From positions 62,001-126,000 of the forward strand of contig NZ_BSDI01000009.1 of the NCBI RefSeq assembly GCF_027923225.1: a DNA stretch of 64,000 nt. The letters are read 5' to 3'. Numbering within the stretch: the first letter of the stretch is position 1; every line of letters starts with the position of its first letter. Below, one piece after another: positions 50,613-59,838 of the stretch. A program made the translations under genes and the position numbers. The notes below the pieces were generated by a model. The model did not search any database, was not told where the DNA came from, and saw only the letters and a program-made list of their open reading frames with translations. Source of the DNA: Phytohabitans aurantiacus. Its GTDB lineage: Bacteria; Actinomycetota; Actinomycetes; Mycobacteriales; Micromonosporaceae.

Positions 50613-52841
50613 CTATCGGGTCACCACGACCTTCACCGGTGTCGCGGGCGGGCCTTCACCTGTGTGATTGGCCGCGCTCACCGTGACCTCGTACTCGTGG
50701 CCCAGGAGCAGGCCCGGCTGCAGGGCCGGCGGGTTGACGGTCGGAAACGCCGCCTTGGTGAACTCCGTCTCCTGCGCCGTGAGGTCGCGGTAGTGCACCC
50801 AGTAGTGCACGCCCGGACCGAGCGGCTTCCAGGTCAGCGTGAGGGTGCCCGGGGCGGTCACGGTGGCCTCCAACTCGGTGGGCGCGATGGGCAGCGGCAG
50901 CATCGGGGTGGCCCGCACGGACTGGCTCGGCGGGCCCTCGGCGCCGTGCCGCACAGCGGCCACCCGGAACTCGTACTCGTGCCCGTTGATCAGCCCAGGC
51001 ACCATGCCGTTCGGCTCGCCGGCGATGAACTGGCCACGGGTGAACCCGGGCTGCCCCGCCGTGACGTCGCGGTGGTATAGGCGATAGGCGGTCACCCCCG
51101 ACGGCGCGTTCCAGGTGAGGGTGGCGCGGGCGTCGCCGGGCGTGGCGCGCAGGCCCGTCGGAGCCGGCGGCGGCGCGTACCGTGCGGTCACCCGCGCCAC
51201 CGCCGAAGGGGTCGACTCGCCGCTCGGCCCGATCGCCGCGATCCGGAACTCGTACGCGTGGTCGTGCATCAGCGGTACGGTCGTGAACCCGCGAGGCTGG
51301 TCGATCGGGAAGTCGTGGCGGCGCCACTGCTCGCCGGTGGTCGTGTCACGCTGATACAGCCAGTACCAGAGGTTGGCACCCGGGTTGGCCCAGGTCAGCG
51401 CGATCCGGCCGTCGGGGAGCGGCTTGGCGGTGAGGCCCTCCGGCACCGTCGGCCGGGTGCGGACGGCGGTCACCGTGGCCGAGGGCGGCGACTCGGCGGC
51501 CGGCCCGTCCGCGCTGATCGAGAACTCGTACGCGTGCCCGTCTTTGAGCAGGCCGGCGTCGGTGGCGGTGCCGGTGACCGGGTGCGGCCGGCGGGCCGGA
51601 TGCGTCTGGCCGGCGGTGACGTCGCGCTCGTACACCCAGTACCGCTCGGCGCCGGGGACCGCACTCCAGCGCAGGGCCGGGTGGACGTCGTTGACGGCGG
51701 CGGTCAGGCCCGTCGGCGGCTGTGCACGCGCGGCGGGGTCGGCGGGTGGCCAGTCGATCTCGACGAACCGGGGACGGTAGACGCGCGCGTCGGTGTAGCC
51801 GGTGTCGGCGTCGAGGCTGTTGACGTTGTACGACACCAGCAGCTTGCCCGAGCGCGCGAGCTCGGGGTGCAGGCGCGCGTCGTACGACACCCGAGACGTG
51901 CCCGGTGTGGCCTCGGCGGGCGTGTGCAGCTGCTGCGGCCCCTTCCACGGCCCGGTGGGCGCCGGCGCCGTGTACGCCACGATCGCCGGGTTGAACAGCA
52001 GGTTGCCCTCGGTCGTCACCATCACGTACCGGTCGGCGACCCGCTGCACCGAATAGCCCGTGCCCACCCCGCTGAGCAGCCGCGCCGACCGCTCCACCGC
52101 CGTGGACCAGCCGTTGCCGGTCCAGAACTCCCACGCTCCGCCCAGCTTTCCGGCCGGTGCTCGGGCCACATGTGCGAACCGCAGTGCGTCGCTGGTGCGC
52201 TCGGCGCCGTACACGTACGTGTAACCACCGTCTTCCAGCACCGCGGAGCCCCACGCGATCCGGTCACCGAGCGGCAGGTCGATGACGTGCGGGGAACCGA
52301 GCCGTGGCAGGTCGAACGAGACCAGCGCCGAACCGGTCAGCGTGAAGTCCCAAAGGCCACTGCCGGTCCGGCGGTACCGGTTGTAGAACACCCGCAGGTG
52401 GTCGCCTTCGACGGTGCCGTCCTGCGCCCAGTAGTACTGGCCAGCGGCGGGCGGAGCGACCAGCGCGGCGGGCTTGTCGGCAGCGCCGCCGTGCAGGGTC
52501 CGCACCGCCTGGGCGCCTTCCTGCACGACGATCGTGTTGTTGATGAAGGCGGAATCGCGGGGACGCGTGTGATCCGCGTTGACCTTGCCGAGAAACGTGT
52601 CGGAGAAGAGCCAGGCGACCCGGCCGTCCGGCAGCGGTACCGAAGCCGTGTTGTCACCACCGGTCCACTGCCCGCCGCTGTCGCCGTATCGGCTGAACAT
52701 GCTCGTCAGGTGTGTGGCCGCCAGCCGCGGCGCCTTCGGCGGCTCGGGCGACGCGTCGCCATCGTGATCGAGTAGAACGATGGCGAGCGCGCCCAGAACC
52801 ACCAAGCCGGCCGCCCCCGCGAGCCAGCGCCCCGTATTCAT
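50613..52841 (-). CDS. Secreted/anchored protein: DUF5005-like propeller plus FN3 repeats
   Basis: A 742-residue exported protein with an N-terminal membrane helix (WLAGAAGLVVLGALAIVLL). About residues 40-360 look like a glycoside-hydrolase-type propeller (FSRYGDSGGQWTGGDNTASV, PLPDGRVAWLFSDTFLG), as in DUF5005/DUF4185 proteins. Four FN3-type repeats follow, each with a YW-Y-RD-T core (YWVYERDVTAG, YWLYQRDTTTG, YRLYHRDVTAG, YWVHYRDLTAQ) and a HxYEF strand. The carbohydrate target is unknown. It is flanked within 10-30 bp by metabolic genes on the same strand (DUF6104 upstream, pta downstream), which is unexpected. Confidence 0.8.
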   Translation of the reverse strand: MNTGRWLAGAAGLVVLGALAIVLLDHDGDASPEPPKAPRLAATHLTSMFSRYGDSGGQWTGGDNTASVPLPDGRVAWLFSDTFLGKVNADHTRPRDSAFINNTIVVQEGAQAVRTLHGGAADKPAALVAPPAAGQYYWAQDGTVEGDHLRVFYNRYRRTGSGLWDFTLTGSALVSFDLPRLGSPHVIDLPLGDRIAWGSAVLEDGGYTYVYGAERTSDALRFAHVARAPAGKLGGAWEFWTGNGWSTAVERSARLLSGVGTGYSVQRVADRYVMVTTEGNLLFNPAIVAYTAPAPTGPWKGPQQLHTPAEATPGTSRVSYDARLHPELARSGKLLVSYNVNSLDADTGYTDARVYRPRFVEIDWPPADPAARAQPPTGLTAAVNDVHPALRWSAVPGAERYWVYERDVTAGQTHPARRPHPVTGTATDAGLLKDGHAYEFSISADGPAAESPPSATVTAVRTRPTVPEGLTAKPLPDGRIALTWANPGANLWYWLYQRDTTTGEQWRRHDFPIDQPRGFTTVPLMHDHAYEFRIAAIGPSGESTPSAVARVTARYAPPPAPTGLRATPGDARATLTWNAPSGVTAYRLYHRDVTAGQPGFTRGQFIAGEPNGMVPGLINGHEYEFRVAAVRHGAEGPPSQSVRATPMLPLPIAPTELEATVTAPGTLTLTWKPLGPGVHYWVHYRDLTAQETEFTKAAFPTVNPPALQPGLLLGHEYEVTVSAANHTGEGPPATPVKVVVTR

Positions 52842-52871
52842 GTTGTTCGACTCTACGTGGGCAGAGCCACC

Positions 52872-53048
52872 TCAGTCGTCTTCGTCGTCCAGTCGAGCCA
52901 GCCAGGTGGCGAGCCGCTCGACCGGCGTCTCGAACTCCGGGTTCAGGTCGATGAAGTCACGCAGCCGTTCCGCGACCCACTCGATGGTCACGGTCTCGCC
53001 GCCGCGCCTCTCGGCCAGCTCCTCGATGCCACGATCGGTGAAGTACAC
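52872..53048 (-). CDS. DUF6104-like small protein after kgd
   Basis: A 58-residue acidic protein, starting GTG 53048 and reading (M)YFTDRGIEELAERRGGETVT, then LRDFIDLNPEFETPVERLAT and WLARLDDEDD. This matches a conserved short actinobacterial family of unknown function (DUF6104). It begins 10 bp after the kgd stop, so it is probably translated with kgd. Whether it acts on 2-oxoglutarate metabolism is not known. Confidence 0.85.
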   Translation of the reverse strand: MYFTDRGIEELAERRGGETVTIEWVAERLRDFIDLNPEFETPVERLATWLARLDDEDD

Positions 53049-53058
53049 AGCACCCCGC

Positions 53059-56000
53059 CTACGGCTTCGGAAGGGCGGCCTCGACCAGCGCGGCCTGCTC
53101 GGCGTCGTGCAGCTTCGCCGAACCAACGGCTGGCGCGGCCGCGGCCGGCCGGGAGATCCGCCGAAGGCGTACGCCTTCGAGGTGCTCCAGCAGGTTGAGC
53201 GCCACGAACGACCACGCACCCTGGTTGGCCGGCTCCTCCTGTACCCAGGCGAAGTCTTCCGCGTTCGGGTACTGGGCGAGCGCCGCGCGCAACTCCTCCA
53301 CCGGCAGCGGGTAGAGCTGCTCCATGCGCAGGATCGCGGTATCGGTGACGCCCCGCTCGGCGCGCGCCTGGAAGAGGTCGTAGTAGACCTTGCCCGTGCA
53401 CAGCAGCACGCGCTTCACGGCCTCTGGCTTGAGCCCGCCGGGGTCGCCCATCACCGTCTGGAACGTGCCCTGGGTGAAGTCTTCGACCGCGGACACGGCC
53501 AGCTTGTGCCGCAGCAGCGACTTAGGCGTGAACACCACCAGCGGCTTGCGCTTCGGCGACAGGGCCTGGCGGCGCAGCAGATGGAAGTGGTTCGCCGGCG
53601 TGGTCGGTATCGCGACCCGCATGTTGTCTTCGGCGCAGAGCTGCAGGTAGCGCTCGGGGCGGCCGGACGTGTGGTCGGGGCCCTGACCCTCGTGCCCGTG
53701 CGGCAGCAGCAGCACCAGCGACGACTGCTGGCCCCACTTCACCTCACCGGACGAGATGAACTCGTCGACCACGGACTGCGCGCCGTTGGCGAAGTCGCCG
53801 AACTGCGCCTCCCACGCCACCAGCGCCTCGGTGTTCTCCACCGAGTAGCCGTACTCGAAGCCCATCGCCGCGTACTCGGACAGCAGCGAGTCGTGGATGA
53901 ACAGCCGGGCCCGGTCCTTGCGCAGCGCGTACAGCGGCATGTGGTCCTGCCCGGTGCGAGCGTCGACCACCGACGCGTGCCGCTGCACGAACGTGCCGCG
54001 GCGCGAGTCCTGCCCCGCGAGCCGGACCGTGATGCCGTCGTTGAGCAGCGACCCGAACGCGATCAGCTCGCCGTAGCCCCAGTCGATGTTGCCCTCGGCC
54101 GACATCTTCGCCCGGCGCTCCAGCAGCTGCTGGACGCGCTTGTGCGGCGTGAAGCCCTCGGGCAGGTTGACGTGCGCGTCGCCGATCGCCTTGAGGACCG
54201 CCGGATCGACCGCGGTGGCCACCACCGGCTCCGGCTCGGGCTGCCGCGAGCGCGCTGGCCGGGTGCCCGTGAGCGCCGCGTCGCGGGTGGCCTTGAAGAC
54301 CTGCTCCAGCTGCGACTGGTAGTCGCGGAGCAGCTCCTCGGCGTCGTCGACGGTGATGTCGCCGCGGCCGATCAGCTCCTCGGTGTACAGCTTCCGGACC
54401 GAGCGCTTCTTGTCGATGATCGCGTACATCAGCGGGTTGGTCATGGCCGGGTCGTCGCCCTCGTTGTGGCCACGCCGCCGGTAGCAGACCAGGTCGATCA
54501 CGACGTCCTTGTTGAACGACTGGCGGTACTCGAACGCCAGCCGCGCGACCCGCACGACCGCCTCGGGGTCGTCGCCGTTCACGTGGAAGATCGGCGCCTG
54601 GATCATCCGGGCCACGTCGGTCGAGTAGAGCGACGAGCGGCTGTACTCCGGGGCGGTGGTGAAGCCGACCTGGTTGTTGACCACCACGTGCACCGAGCCA
54701 CCGGTGCGGTACCCGCGGAGCTGGCTCAGGTTGAGGGTCTCGGCGACCACACCCTGGCCGGCGAACGCGGCGTCGCCGTGCACCGCCAGCGGCAGCACCG
54801 TGTAGCCCTCGAGCTTGAGGTCGATGCGGTCCTGCTTGGCCCGGACGATGCCCTCCATCACCGGGTCGACCGCCTCCAGGTGCGACGGGTTCGCGGTCAC
54901 CGACACGGTGATCGCGTGCTCGCCGTCGGGGGTCGTGAACTTGCCGACCTGACCCAGGTGGTACTTCACGTCACCCGAGCCGTGCGCCGACTTCGGGTCG
55001 ATGTGGCCCTCGAACTCGGAGAAGATCTTCTCGTACGGCTTGCCGACGATGTTGGCCAGCACGTTGAGCCGGCCACGGTGAGCCATGCCGATGACGACCT
55101 CGTCCAGGTCTGCCTCGGCCGCCGCCTGCAGGATCTCGTCGAGCAGCGGGATCAGCGATTCGCCGCCCTCCAGCGAGAACCTCTTCTGCCCCACGTACTT
55201 GGTCTGCAGGAACGTTTCGAACGCCTCGGCCGCGTTGAGCCTGTTCAGGATGTGCTTCTGCTCGTCACGGTCGGGCTTCTGGTACTGCAGCTCGATCCGC
55301 TCCTGGATCCAGCGGCGCTCTTCCGGGTCCTGGATGTGCATGTACTCGACGCCGACCCGGCGGCAGTACGAGTTGCGCAGCACACCGAGGATGTCGCGCA
55401 GCTTCATCCGCTGCTTGCCGGCGAAGCCGGCGACCGGGAAGCTGCGGTCGAGGTCCCAGAGCGTGAGACCGTGCTGAAGGACATCCAGGTCCGGATGCTT
55501 ACGCATCGCGAATTCCAGCGGGTCGGTGTCCGCCATGAGGTGTCCGCGCACGCGGTACGCGTGGATGAGCTCGTGTACGCGGGCGGTCTTGTTGATCTGG
55601 CCCTCGGAGCTGACCGCGACATCGCGTACCCAGCGCACGGGCTCGTACGGGATCCGCAGCGACGTGAAGATCTCGTCGTAGAAGCCGTGCTCACCGAGCA
55701 GCAACTCGTGCACGATCTTGAGGAACTCGCCGGACTGCGCGCCCTGGATGATCCTGTGGTCGTACGTGCTGGTCAGCGTGATGATCTTGCTGACGGCCAG
55801 GTCGGCGAGGGTCTCCTCGGACATGCCCGCGTACGGCGCCGGGTACTCCATCGCGCCAACGCCGATGATCGTGCCCTGCCCGGTCATCAGGCGCGGCATC
55901 GAGTGCACCGTGCCGATGCCACCCGGGTTGGTCAGCGAGATCGTGGTGCCGGAGTAGTCCTCCATGGTCAGCTCGTTGCGGCGGGCGCGCCGGACCACGT

Positions 56001-56733
56001 CTTCGTACGCCTGCCAGAACTGCCGGAAGTCCATCTCGCCGGTGCCCTTGATGCTCGGCACCACGAGCGTGCGCGAACCGTCGGGCTTGGCGAGGTCGAT
56101 CGCGATGCCGAGGTTGACATGCTCCGGCTCGACCATCACCGGCTTCCCGTCGACCTCGCCGTACGAGTTGTTCATCTCGGGATGCACGCGCAGCGCCTTG
56201 ATCAGCGCGTACCCGATCAGGTGCGTGAAGCTGACCTTGCCGCCTCGCCCGCGGGCGAGATGATTGTTGATCACGATGCGGTTGTCGACCAGCAGCTTCG
56301 CCGGCACGGCGCGGACGCTGGTCGCGGTGGGAACCGCCAGCGAGGCGTCCATGTTCTGCACGATGCGGGCCGCGACACCACGCAGCGGCACGGTCTTCGC
56401 GCCAGTGGGTGCCTTGGCCGGCTCCGCCTTCGCCTTCGGGGCCGCCTTGGTCTCGGCCTTGGCGGCCGGCTTCGAGGCGGGCTTAGCGGGGGCGGCCGTC
56501 GTGGCCTGTGCGGGCGTGGCTTTGGTGGGGGATGCGGAGCTAGCCTGGGGGGAGGCCGCCGCTGGGCTCGCCGTTTGCTCGACGGCAGGCTTGTAGTCGG
56601 CGAAGAAATCGTGCCACGCCGGGTCGACGCTAGCTGGATCGGCGAGATACTTCTGGTACATCTCCTCGACGATCCACTCGTTCGGACCGAAGCCTGCTAG
56701 CGGGTTCTCCTGCGAGGTCTGTTGGGTCGACAC
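53059..56733 (-). CDS. kgd: Multifunctional 2-oxoglutarate decarboxylase/dehydrogenase (Kgd)
   Basis: A protein of about 1224 residues with actinobacterial fusion architecture. The N-terminus has the E1-type motif FGPNEWIVEEMYQKYL. A Lys/Ala/Pro-rich linker (about residues 60-120) follows. An E2-like acyltransferase domain comes next (GTISLTNPGGIGTVHSMPRL-type core). The thiamine-diphosphate E1 part has VVIGMAHRGRLNVLANI, then EGDDPAMTNPLMY and VLLLPHGHEGQGPDHTS. It catalyses the 2-oxoglutarate step of the TCA cycle. GTG 56733 gives the family N-terminus; ATG 56766 lacks a ribosome-binding site. No lipoyl domain is present, as in M. tuberculosis Kgd. Confidence 0.93.
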   Translation of the reverse strand: MSTQQTSQENPLAGFGPNEWIVEEMYQKYLADPASVDPAWHDFFADYKPAVEQTASPAAASPQASSASPTKATPAQATTAAPAKPASKPAAKAETKAAPKAKAEPAKAPTGAKTVPLRGVAARIVQNMDASLAVPTATSVRAVPAKLLVDNRIVINNHLARGRGGKVSFTHLIGYALIKALRVHPEMNNSYGEVDGKPVMVEPEHVNLGIAIDLAKPDGSRTLVVPSIKGTGEMDFRQFWQAYEDVVRRARRNELTMEDYSGTTISLTNPGGIGTVHSMPRLMTGQGTIIGVGAMEYPAPYAGMSEETLADLAVSKIITLTSTYDHRIIQGAQSGEFLKIVHELLLGEHGFYDEIFTSLRIPYEPVRWVRDVAVSSEGQINKTARVHELIHAYRVRGHLMADTDPLEFAMRKHPDLDVLQHGLTLWDLDRSFPVAGFAGKQRMKLRDILGVLRNSYCRRVGVEYMHIQDPEERRWIQERIELQYQKPDRDEQKHILNRLNAAEAFETFLQTKYVGQKRFSLEGGESLIPLLDEILQAAAEADLDEVVIGMAHRGRLNVLANIVGKPYEKIFSEFEGHIDPKSAHGSGDVKYHLGQVGKFTTPDGEHAITVSVTANPSHLEAVDPVMEGIVRAKQDRIDLKLEGYTVLPLAVHGDAAFAGQGVVAETLNLSQLRGYRTGGSVHVVVNNQVGFTTAPEYSRSSLYSTDVARMIQAPIFHVNGDDPEAVVRVARLAFEYRQSFNKDVVIDLVCYRRRGHNEGDDPAMTNPLMYAIIDKKRSVRKLYTEELIGRGDITVDDAEELLRDYQSQLEQVFKATRDAALTGTRPARSRQPEPEPVVATAVDPAVLKAIGDAHVNLPEGFTPHKRVQQLLERRAKMSAEGNIDWGYGELIAFGSLLNDGITVRLAGQDSRRGTFVQRHASVVDARTGQDHMPLYALRKDRARLFIHDSLLSEYAAMGFEYGYSVENTEALVAWEAQFGDFANGAQSVVDEFISSGEVKWGQQSSLVLLLPHGHEGQGPDHTSGRPERYLQLCAEDNMRVAIPTTPANHFHLLRRQALSPKRKPLVVFTPKSLLRHKLAVSAVEDFTQGTFQTVMGDPGGLKPEAVKRVLLCTGKVYYDLFQARAERGVTDTAILRMEQLYPLPVEELRAALAQYPNAEDFAWVQEEPANQGAWSFVALNLLEHLEGVRLRRISRPAAAAPAVGSAKLHDAEQAALVEAALPKP

Positions 56734-56860
56734 GGCCGGTAATCGCCTCTTTCGCGCGCGGTACATGCCACACGAGGTGGGAGTCGGAAGTCGGCTTCCA
56801 GGCTACGCCGTACCGAAACGGCGTTCGCTGTCGCGGTCCTCCCGTGGCGCGTTTCACACC

Positions 56861-56888
56861 GCCCCACCCCTGCGCGCAGGGGTGGGGC
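56861..56888. terminator. Terminator after the ABC permease gene
   Basis: GCCCCACCCCTGC (56861-56873) and GCAGGGGTGGGGC (56876-56888) form a 13-bp perfect stem whose two central bases extend the palindrome. It lies 10 bp past the permease stop on the minus strand and upstream of kgd, separating the two transcripts. Confidence 0.85.
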
Positions 56889-56898
56889 GGGAAGCGGG

Positions 56899-57726
56899 TC
56901 AGGAGATGTCGCGGGTGCGCATCAGGAGGGTGCCGACCGTGCCGGCCACGATGGCGTAGCCGATCAGGACCAGGGCGCCTGCCCACTGCGGCGGGTTGCC
57001 GGGCAGCTCGGTGCCGGAGACCATCAGTTGCGACGCCAGCGACGGCACCAGCAGCTGCAGGTTGTTGAACCAGTCGCCGAACCGGTCGGACAGTACCCCG
57101 AAGAAGATCGCGGCGCCGATGTATCCGGCGAAGTAGAGCACCAGGGCGGTGATCGTGGCGCCGATCTGGCTGCGGATCAGCACCCCGAAGCCGACGCCGA
57201 AGATCGCCCATAGGAGGTACGCCAGGCCGTTCAGCGCGATCGCCCGCCAGACCGTCCCGTCGCCCATGTAGCTGGCCTCGTCGTTGGCGCCCATGATGAG
57301 CGCGCCCGCCGGCAGGTTGGCGGCCGTGGTGATGACCCACAACACGAGGCCGAACACGCTGGCCGCGAACAGCTTGGCCAGTACCACGCGGGTGCGGTGC
57401 GGGGTGGTCAGGAACGTCGTGGTGACCGTCTGGTGGAAGTACTCGTTCGTGACCACGATCGCGCCGAGCAGCATGACGATGGCGACGCCGAAGAACTGCC
57501 CGTTCGTGTAAAGGTTGGCGGCCACGTTTGCGGGATCGCCCGCCGCGATGATCTGCTCGGCGTCTTCGCCCGACATGCCCTCGGCCGCTTCCGGGCTCAG
57601 GAGGTACGCGGACTGGAAGCCGTTGAACATCAGCGTCAGGCCCCACAGCGGGAGCGTGATCAGCAGGAAGATCCACCACGTGCTCGTGGAGCGGATCTTG
57701 AGGAGTTCCGCGCGGATGAGGTTCAT
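56899..57726 (-). CDS. ABC-2 type transporter permease
   Basis: A 275-residue membrane protein with about six hydrophobic segments. It starts MNLIRAELLKIRSTSTWWIF, the usual cytoplasmic lead-in of ABC-2 permeases. VTNEYFHQTVTTTFLTTPHRTR followed by VVLAKLFAASVFG is the conserved ABC-2 coupling region before TM3. The start overlaps the ATPase gene stop by 4 bp. With that ATPase it would form an exporter; the cargo is unknown. Confidence 0.88.
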   Translation of the reverse strand: MNLIRAELLKIRSTSTWWIFLLITLPLWGLTLMFNGFQSAYLLSPEAAEGMSGEDAEQIIAAGDPANVAANLYTNGQFFGVAIVMLLGAIVVTNEYFHQTVTTTFLTTPHRTRVVLAKLFAASVFGLVLWVITTAANLPAGALIMGANDEASYMGDGTVWRAIALNGLAYLLWAIFGVGFGVLIRSQIGATITALVLYFAGYIGAAIFFGVLSDRFGDWFNNLQLLVPSLASQLMVSGTELPGNPPQWAGALVLIGYAIVAGTVGTLLMRTRDIS

Positions 57727-58637
57727 CGGATAGCCGCCTTCCCCGCGGTCAGCTCCAGGAACACGCGCTCCAGGTCGGGGCGCTCGGTGGTCAGCTCGTG
57801 CAGCTCGACGCTGGCCTTCAGCGCGGCGCGCCCGACCGTGGGCGCGTCGACGCCGGTGACCAGCAGGACGCCGTCGCCGTTGGGCGTGATCGTGGCCTGC
57901 TCCACGGCGCGAAGAGCCTCGGTCAACTCGGTCGCCTGCGGAGTGCGCACGCGGACCTGCGCGGTGTGCGCCATCGAGTCCATGACCTGGGAAACCGTGC
58001 CCTGCCGGACCAGCTTGCCGGCCGCGATGATCACCAGGTCGTCGGCGAGCTGCTGCATCTCGGACAGCAGGTGGCTGGAGACCAGCACCGTGCGGCCCTG
58101 CGCGGCGAGCGACTTGAGCAGGTCACGCATCCAGCGGATGCCCTCGGGGTCGAGCCCGTTGGCCGGCTCGTCGAGGATGAGCACCTGCGGGTCGCCGAGC
58201 ATCGCGGCAGCGATGCCGAGGCGCTGGCGCATACCGAGCGAGTACCCCTTGAACTTGCGTTTCGCCGCGGGCGTCAGCCCGACCAGCGCCAGCGCCTCCT
58301 CGGCGCGCTGCCGCGGGAATCCGGCCGCCGCGCAGACCACCCGCAGGTGGTTGATGCCGGTGCGGCCCTTGTGAGCGCTGGACGCCTCAAGCACCGCGCC
58401 GACGCGGCGGAGCGGATCGGCCAGGTCGGCGTACCGCTGGCCACCGATCGTCGCGTCGCCAGCCGTGGGCTTGACCAGGTTGAGCAACATCCGGAGCGTG
58501 GTCGTCTTGCCCGCGCCGTTGGGGCCGAGGAAGCCGGTGACCCTGCCGGGCTCCACTGTGAACGACAGGTTGTCGACGGCCCTGACGTTTTTATAGAGCT
58601 TCGTCAGTCCGGAGACGACGATCTGCCCGTCAGCCAT
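57723..58637 (-). CDS. ABC-2 exporter ATP-binding protein
   Basis: A 304-residue ATPase of the drug/bacitracin (CcmA-like) type. Walker A GPNGAGKTTTLRML, signature KGYSLGMRQRLGIAAAML (a YSLGMRQR variant of LSGGQ), Walker B VLILDEPANGLDPEG, and the switch His in VLVSSHLLSEM are all intact. An extra C-terminal domain of about 90 residues follows. Energises the permease encoded immediately downstream. Confidence 0.93.
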   Translation of the reverse strand: MADGQIVVSGLTKLYKNVRAVDNLSFTVEPGRVTGFLGPNGAGKTTTLRMLLNLVKPTAGDATIGGQRYADLADPLRRVGAVLEASSAHKGRTGINHLRVVCAAAGFPRQRAEEALALVGLTPAAKRKFKGYSLGMRQRLGIAAAMLGDPQVLILDEPANGLDPEGIRWMRDLLKSLAAQGRTVLVSSHLLSEMQQLADDLVIIAAGKLVRQGTVSQVMDSMAHTAQVRVRTPQATELTEALRAVEQATITPNGDGVLLVTGVDAPTVGRAALKASVELHELTTERPDLERVFLELTAGKAAIR

Positions 58638-58710
58638 TGTTCTCCTCCCGTGAACGCGCCCGCGTCATCGTGCGCGCCGTCACACAGGGTGGCGGGCGCG
58701 CGCAAGTACG

Positions 58711-59373
58711 TCAAACCGTCACCGCGATCCATGTCGCCCTGGCCCGTGCCAGCTCAGCGCCGTCCGGCCCGTACAGCGCCGTGTGCACAAGGGCCTTACG
58801 ACCCTCGGTCGCCGCGAGCGCTCCGACCACCACGCACTCTTGACCGGATACTGGCAGCGCCTGTACCTGTGCGGCCATCCGCCCGAGCACGTAGGCCCTT
58901 CCCGGGGTGATGATCGCCCAGCCGCCGGGGCAGTCGAGAGCGGCCCACACGGTCGGCACGGTCACCTCGGCCGGCACCGTCCACGGTGCGGCGGTGCGGT
59001 GACCGGGCAACTGGCCAGGGTAGATGCGCAGCCCGCCGGCGTGCTCGGGGCCGCAGACGTAGCAGGTGGGAAACGGGTGGTCGGTGAAGCCGGGGTACGC
59101 CTTCGACGCGGTGACCGCCTCGGCGGGACTGACCGGTGGCACGGCGACGGTGATCGGCTCGGCCGGTGCCAGGGTGGCCACGACGGTGTCGTCCGGCCCC
59201 CGCACCTCGCCGTCCGCCGTGGTCAGCGGCGTGTCGAGGGGCGGTGGGCGCCGCAGGGTCACCTCGACGGGTTGACCTTCGACGAAGGCGGGAAGGCCAG
59301 CGGCGAACAGGCCCGCTGAGTACCCGCCGTTGCCCGAGCCGGGCGGCCCGTTGAACCGAGCCGGAATGATCAC
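58711..59373 (-). CDS. Uncharacterised protein, possible hotdog-fold thioesterase-like
   Basis: A 220-residue protein starting GTG 59373, overlapping the DUF3052 gene stop by 4 bp. Visible conserved-looking stretches are IIPARFNGPPGSGNGGYSAG, then PTCYVCGPEHAGGLRIYPGQ with two Cys, and VWAALDCPGGWAI. The strand pattern and the RFNGPPGSGNGGYSAG-type loop suggest a double hotdog of the acyl-CoA thioesterase kind. I cannot confirm this, and catalytic residues are not evident. Its coupling to DUF3052 suggests a shared role. Confidence 0.55.
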   Translation of the reverse strand: MIIPARFNGPPGSGNGGYSAGLFAAGLPAFVEGQPVEVTLRRPPPLDTPLTTADGEVRGPDDTVVATLAPAEPITVAVPPVSPAEAVTASKAYPGFTDHPFPTCYVCGPEHAGGLRIYPGQLPGHRTAAPWTVPAEVTVPTVWAALDCPGGWAIITPGRAYVLGRMAAQVQALPVSGQECVVVGALAATEGRKALVHTALYGPDGAELARARATWIAVTV

Positions 59374-59759
59374 CGGTCCGCCTTCCGGATCACGTGCTTG
59401 AGGCCGGACCACGTGTCGTCGATCGCGCACACCTTGACGTCTACCCGACCGTTTACCAGGGCGTAGTCCCGAATGGAGTTCTCGTTCAGGTCGGTGGGGA
59501 TGCCGGACGACCGCTTCGGCCAGGCGATCCACAGGCTGCCGGCGGGCGTGGTCAGCGGGTGCAGTACCGGCCAGCGCTCGGCCAGCCGCGCGTGGTCGGG
59601 GCAGAAGCACAGCACCACGTCGTACGGCGGCGCGCCGGGGCGCAGGTCGGGCGCTATCCCGTCGAGGACGAAGCCGTCCGGAGCGCCGTCGAGCAGCACG
59701 CGCGAGTCGGGGCTCATGCCCAGCTTGCGCACCAGTGGAGTACCCGAGTAACCCGCCAC
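59370..59759 (-). CDS. DUF3052-family protein
   Basis: A 129-residue protein of unknown function. It has MAGYSGTPLVRKLGMSPDSR, a central YDVVLCFCPDHARLAERWPV, and SLWIAWPKRSSGIPTDLNEN followed by VCAIDDTWSGLKHVIRKADR. This is the DUF3052 pattern (SGTPLxxKLG, then WIxWPKKxSG, then D-xWSGL). The fold resembles an incomplete nucleotide-binding domain. GTG 59759 is the likely start. It diverges from the acyltransferase operon. Confidence 0.82.
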   Translation of the reverse strand: MAGYSGTPLVRKLGMSPDSRVLLDGAPDGFVLDGIAPDLRPGAPPYDVVLCFCPDHARLAERWPVLHPLTTPAGSLWIAWPKRSSGIPTDLNENSIRDYALVNGRVDVKVCAIDDTWSGLKHVIRKADR

Positions 59760-59838
59760 GCCCTACGGTCTCACAAGCGCAAGACGGCCGACATGCCGGA
59801 GCAACTCGCCGATCACCGACGGTGTCTACACAGAGAGC

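Noticed and set aside
52780..56700. A 1306-codon open frame on the plus strand opposite kgd
   Set aside because: It is a shadow of kgd caused by high third-position GC. The product is low-complexity (many Val/Arg/Leu/His runs) and has no domain, while kgd is fully conserved.
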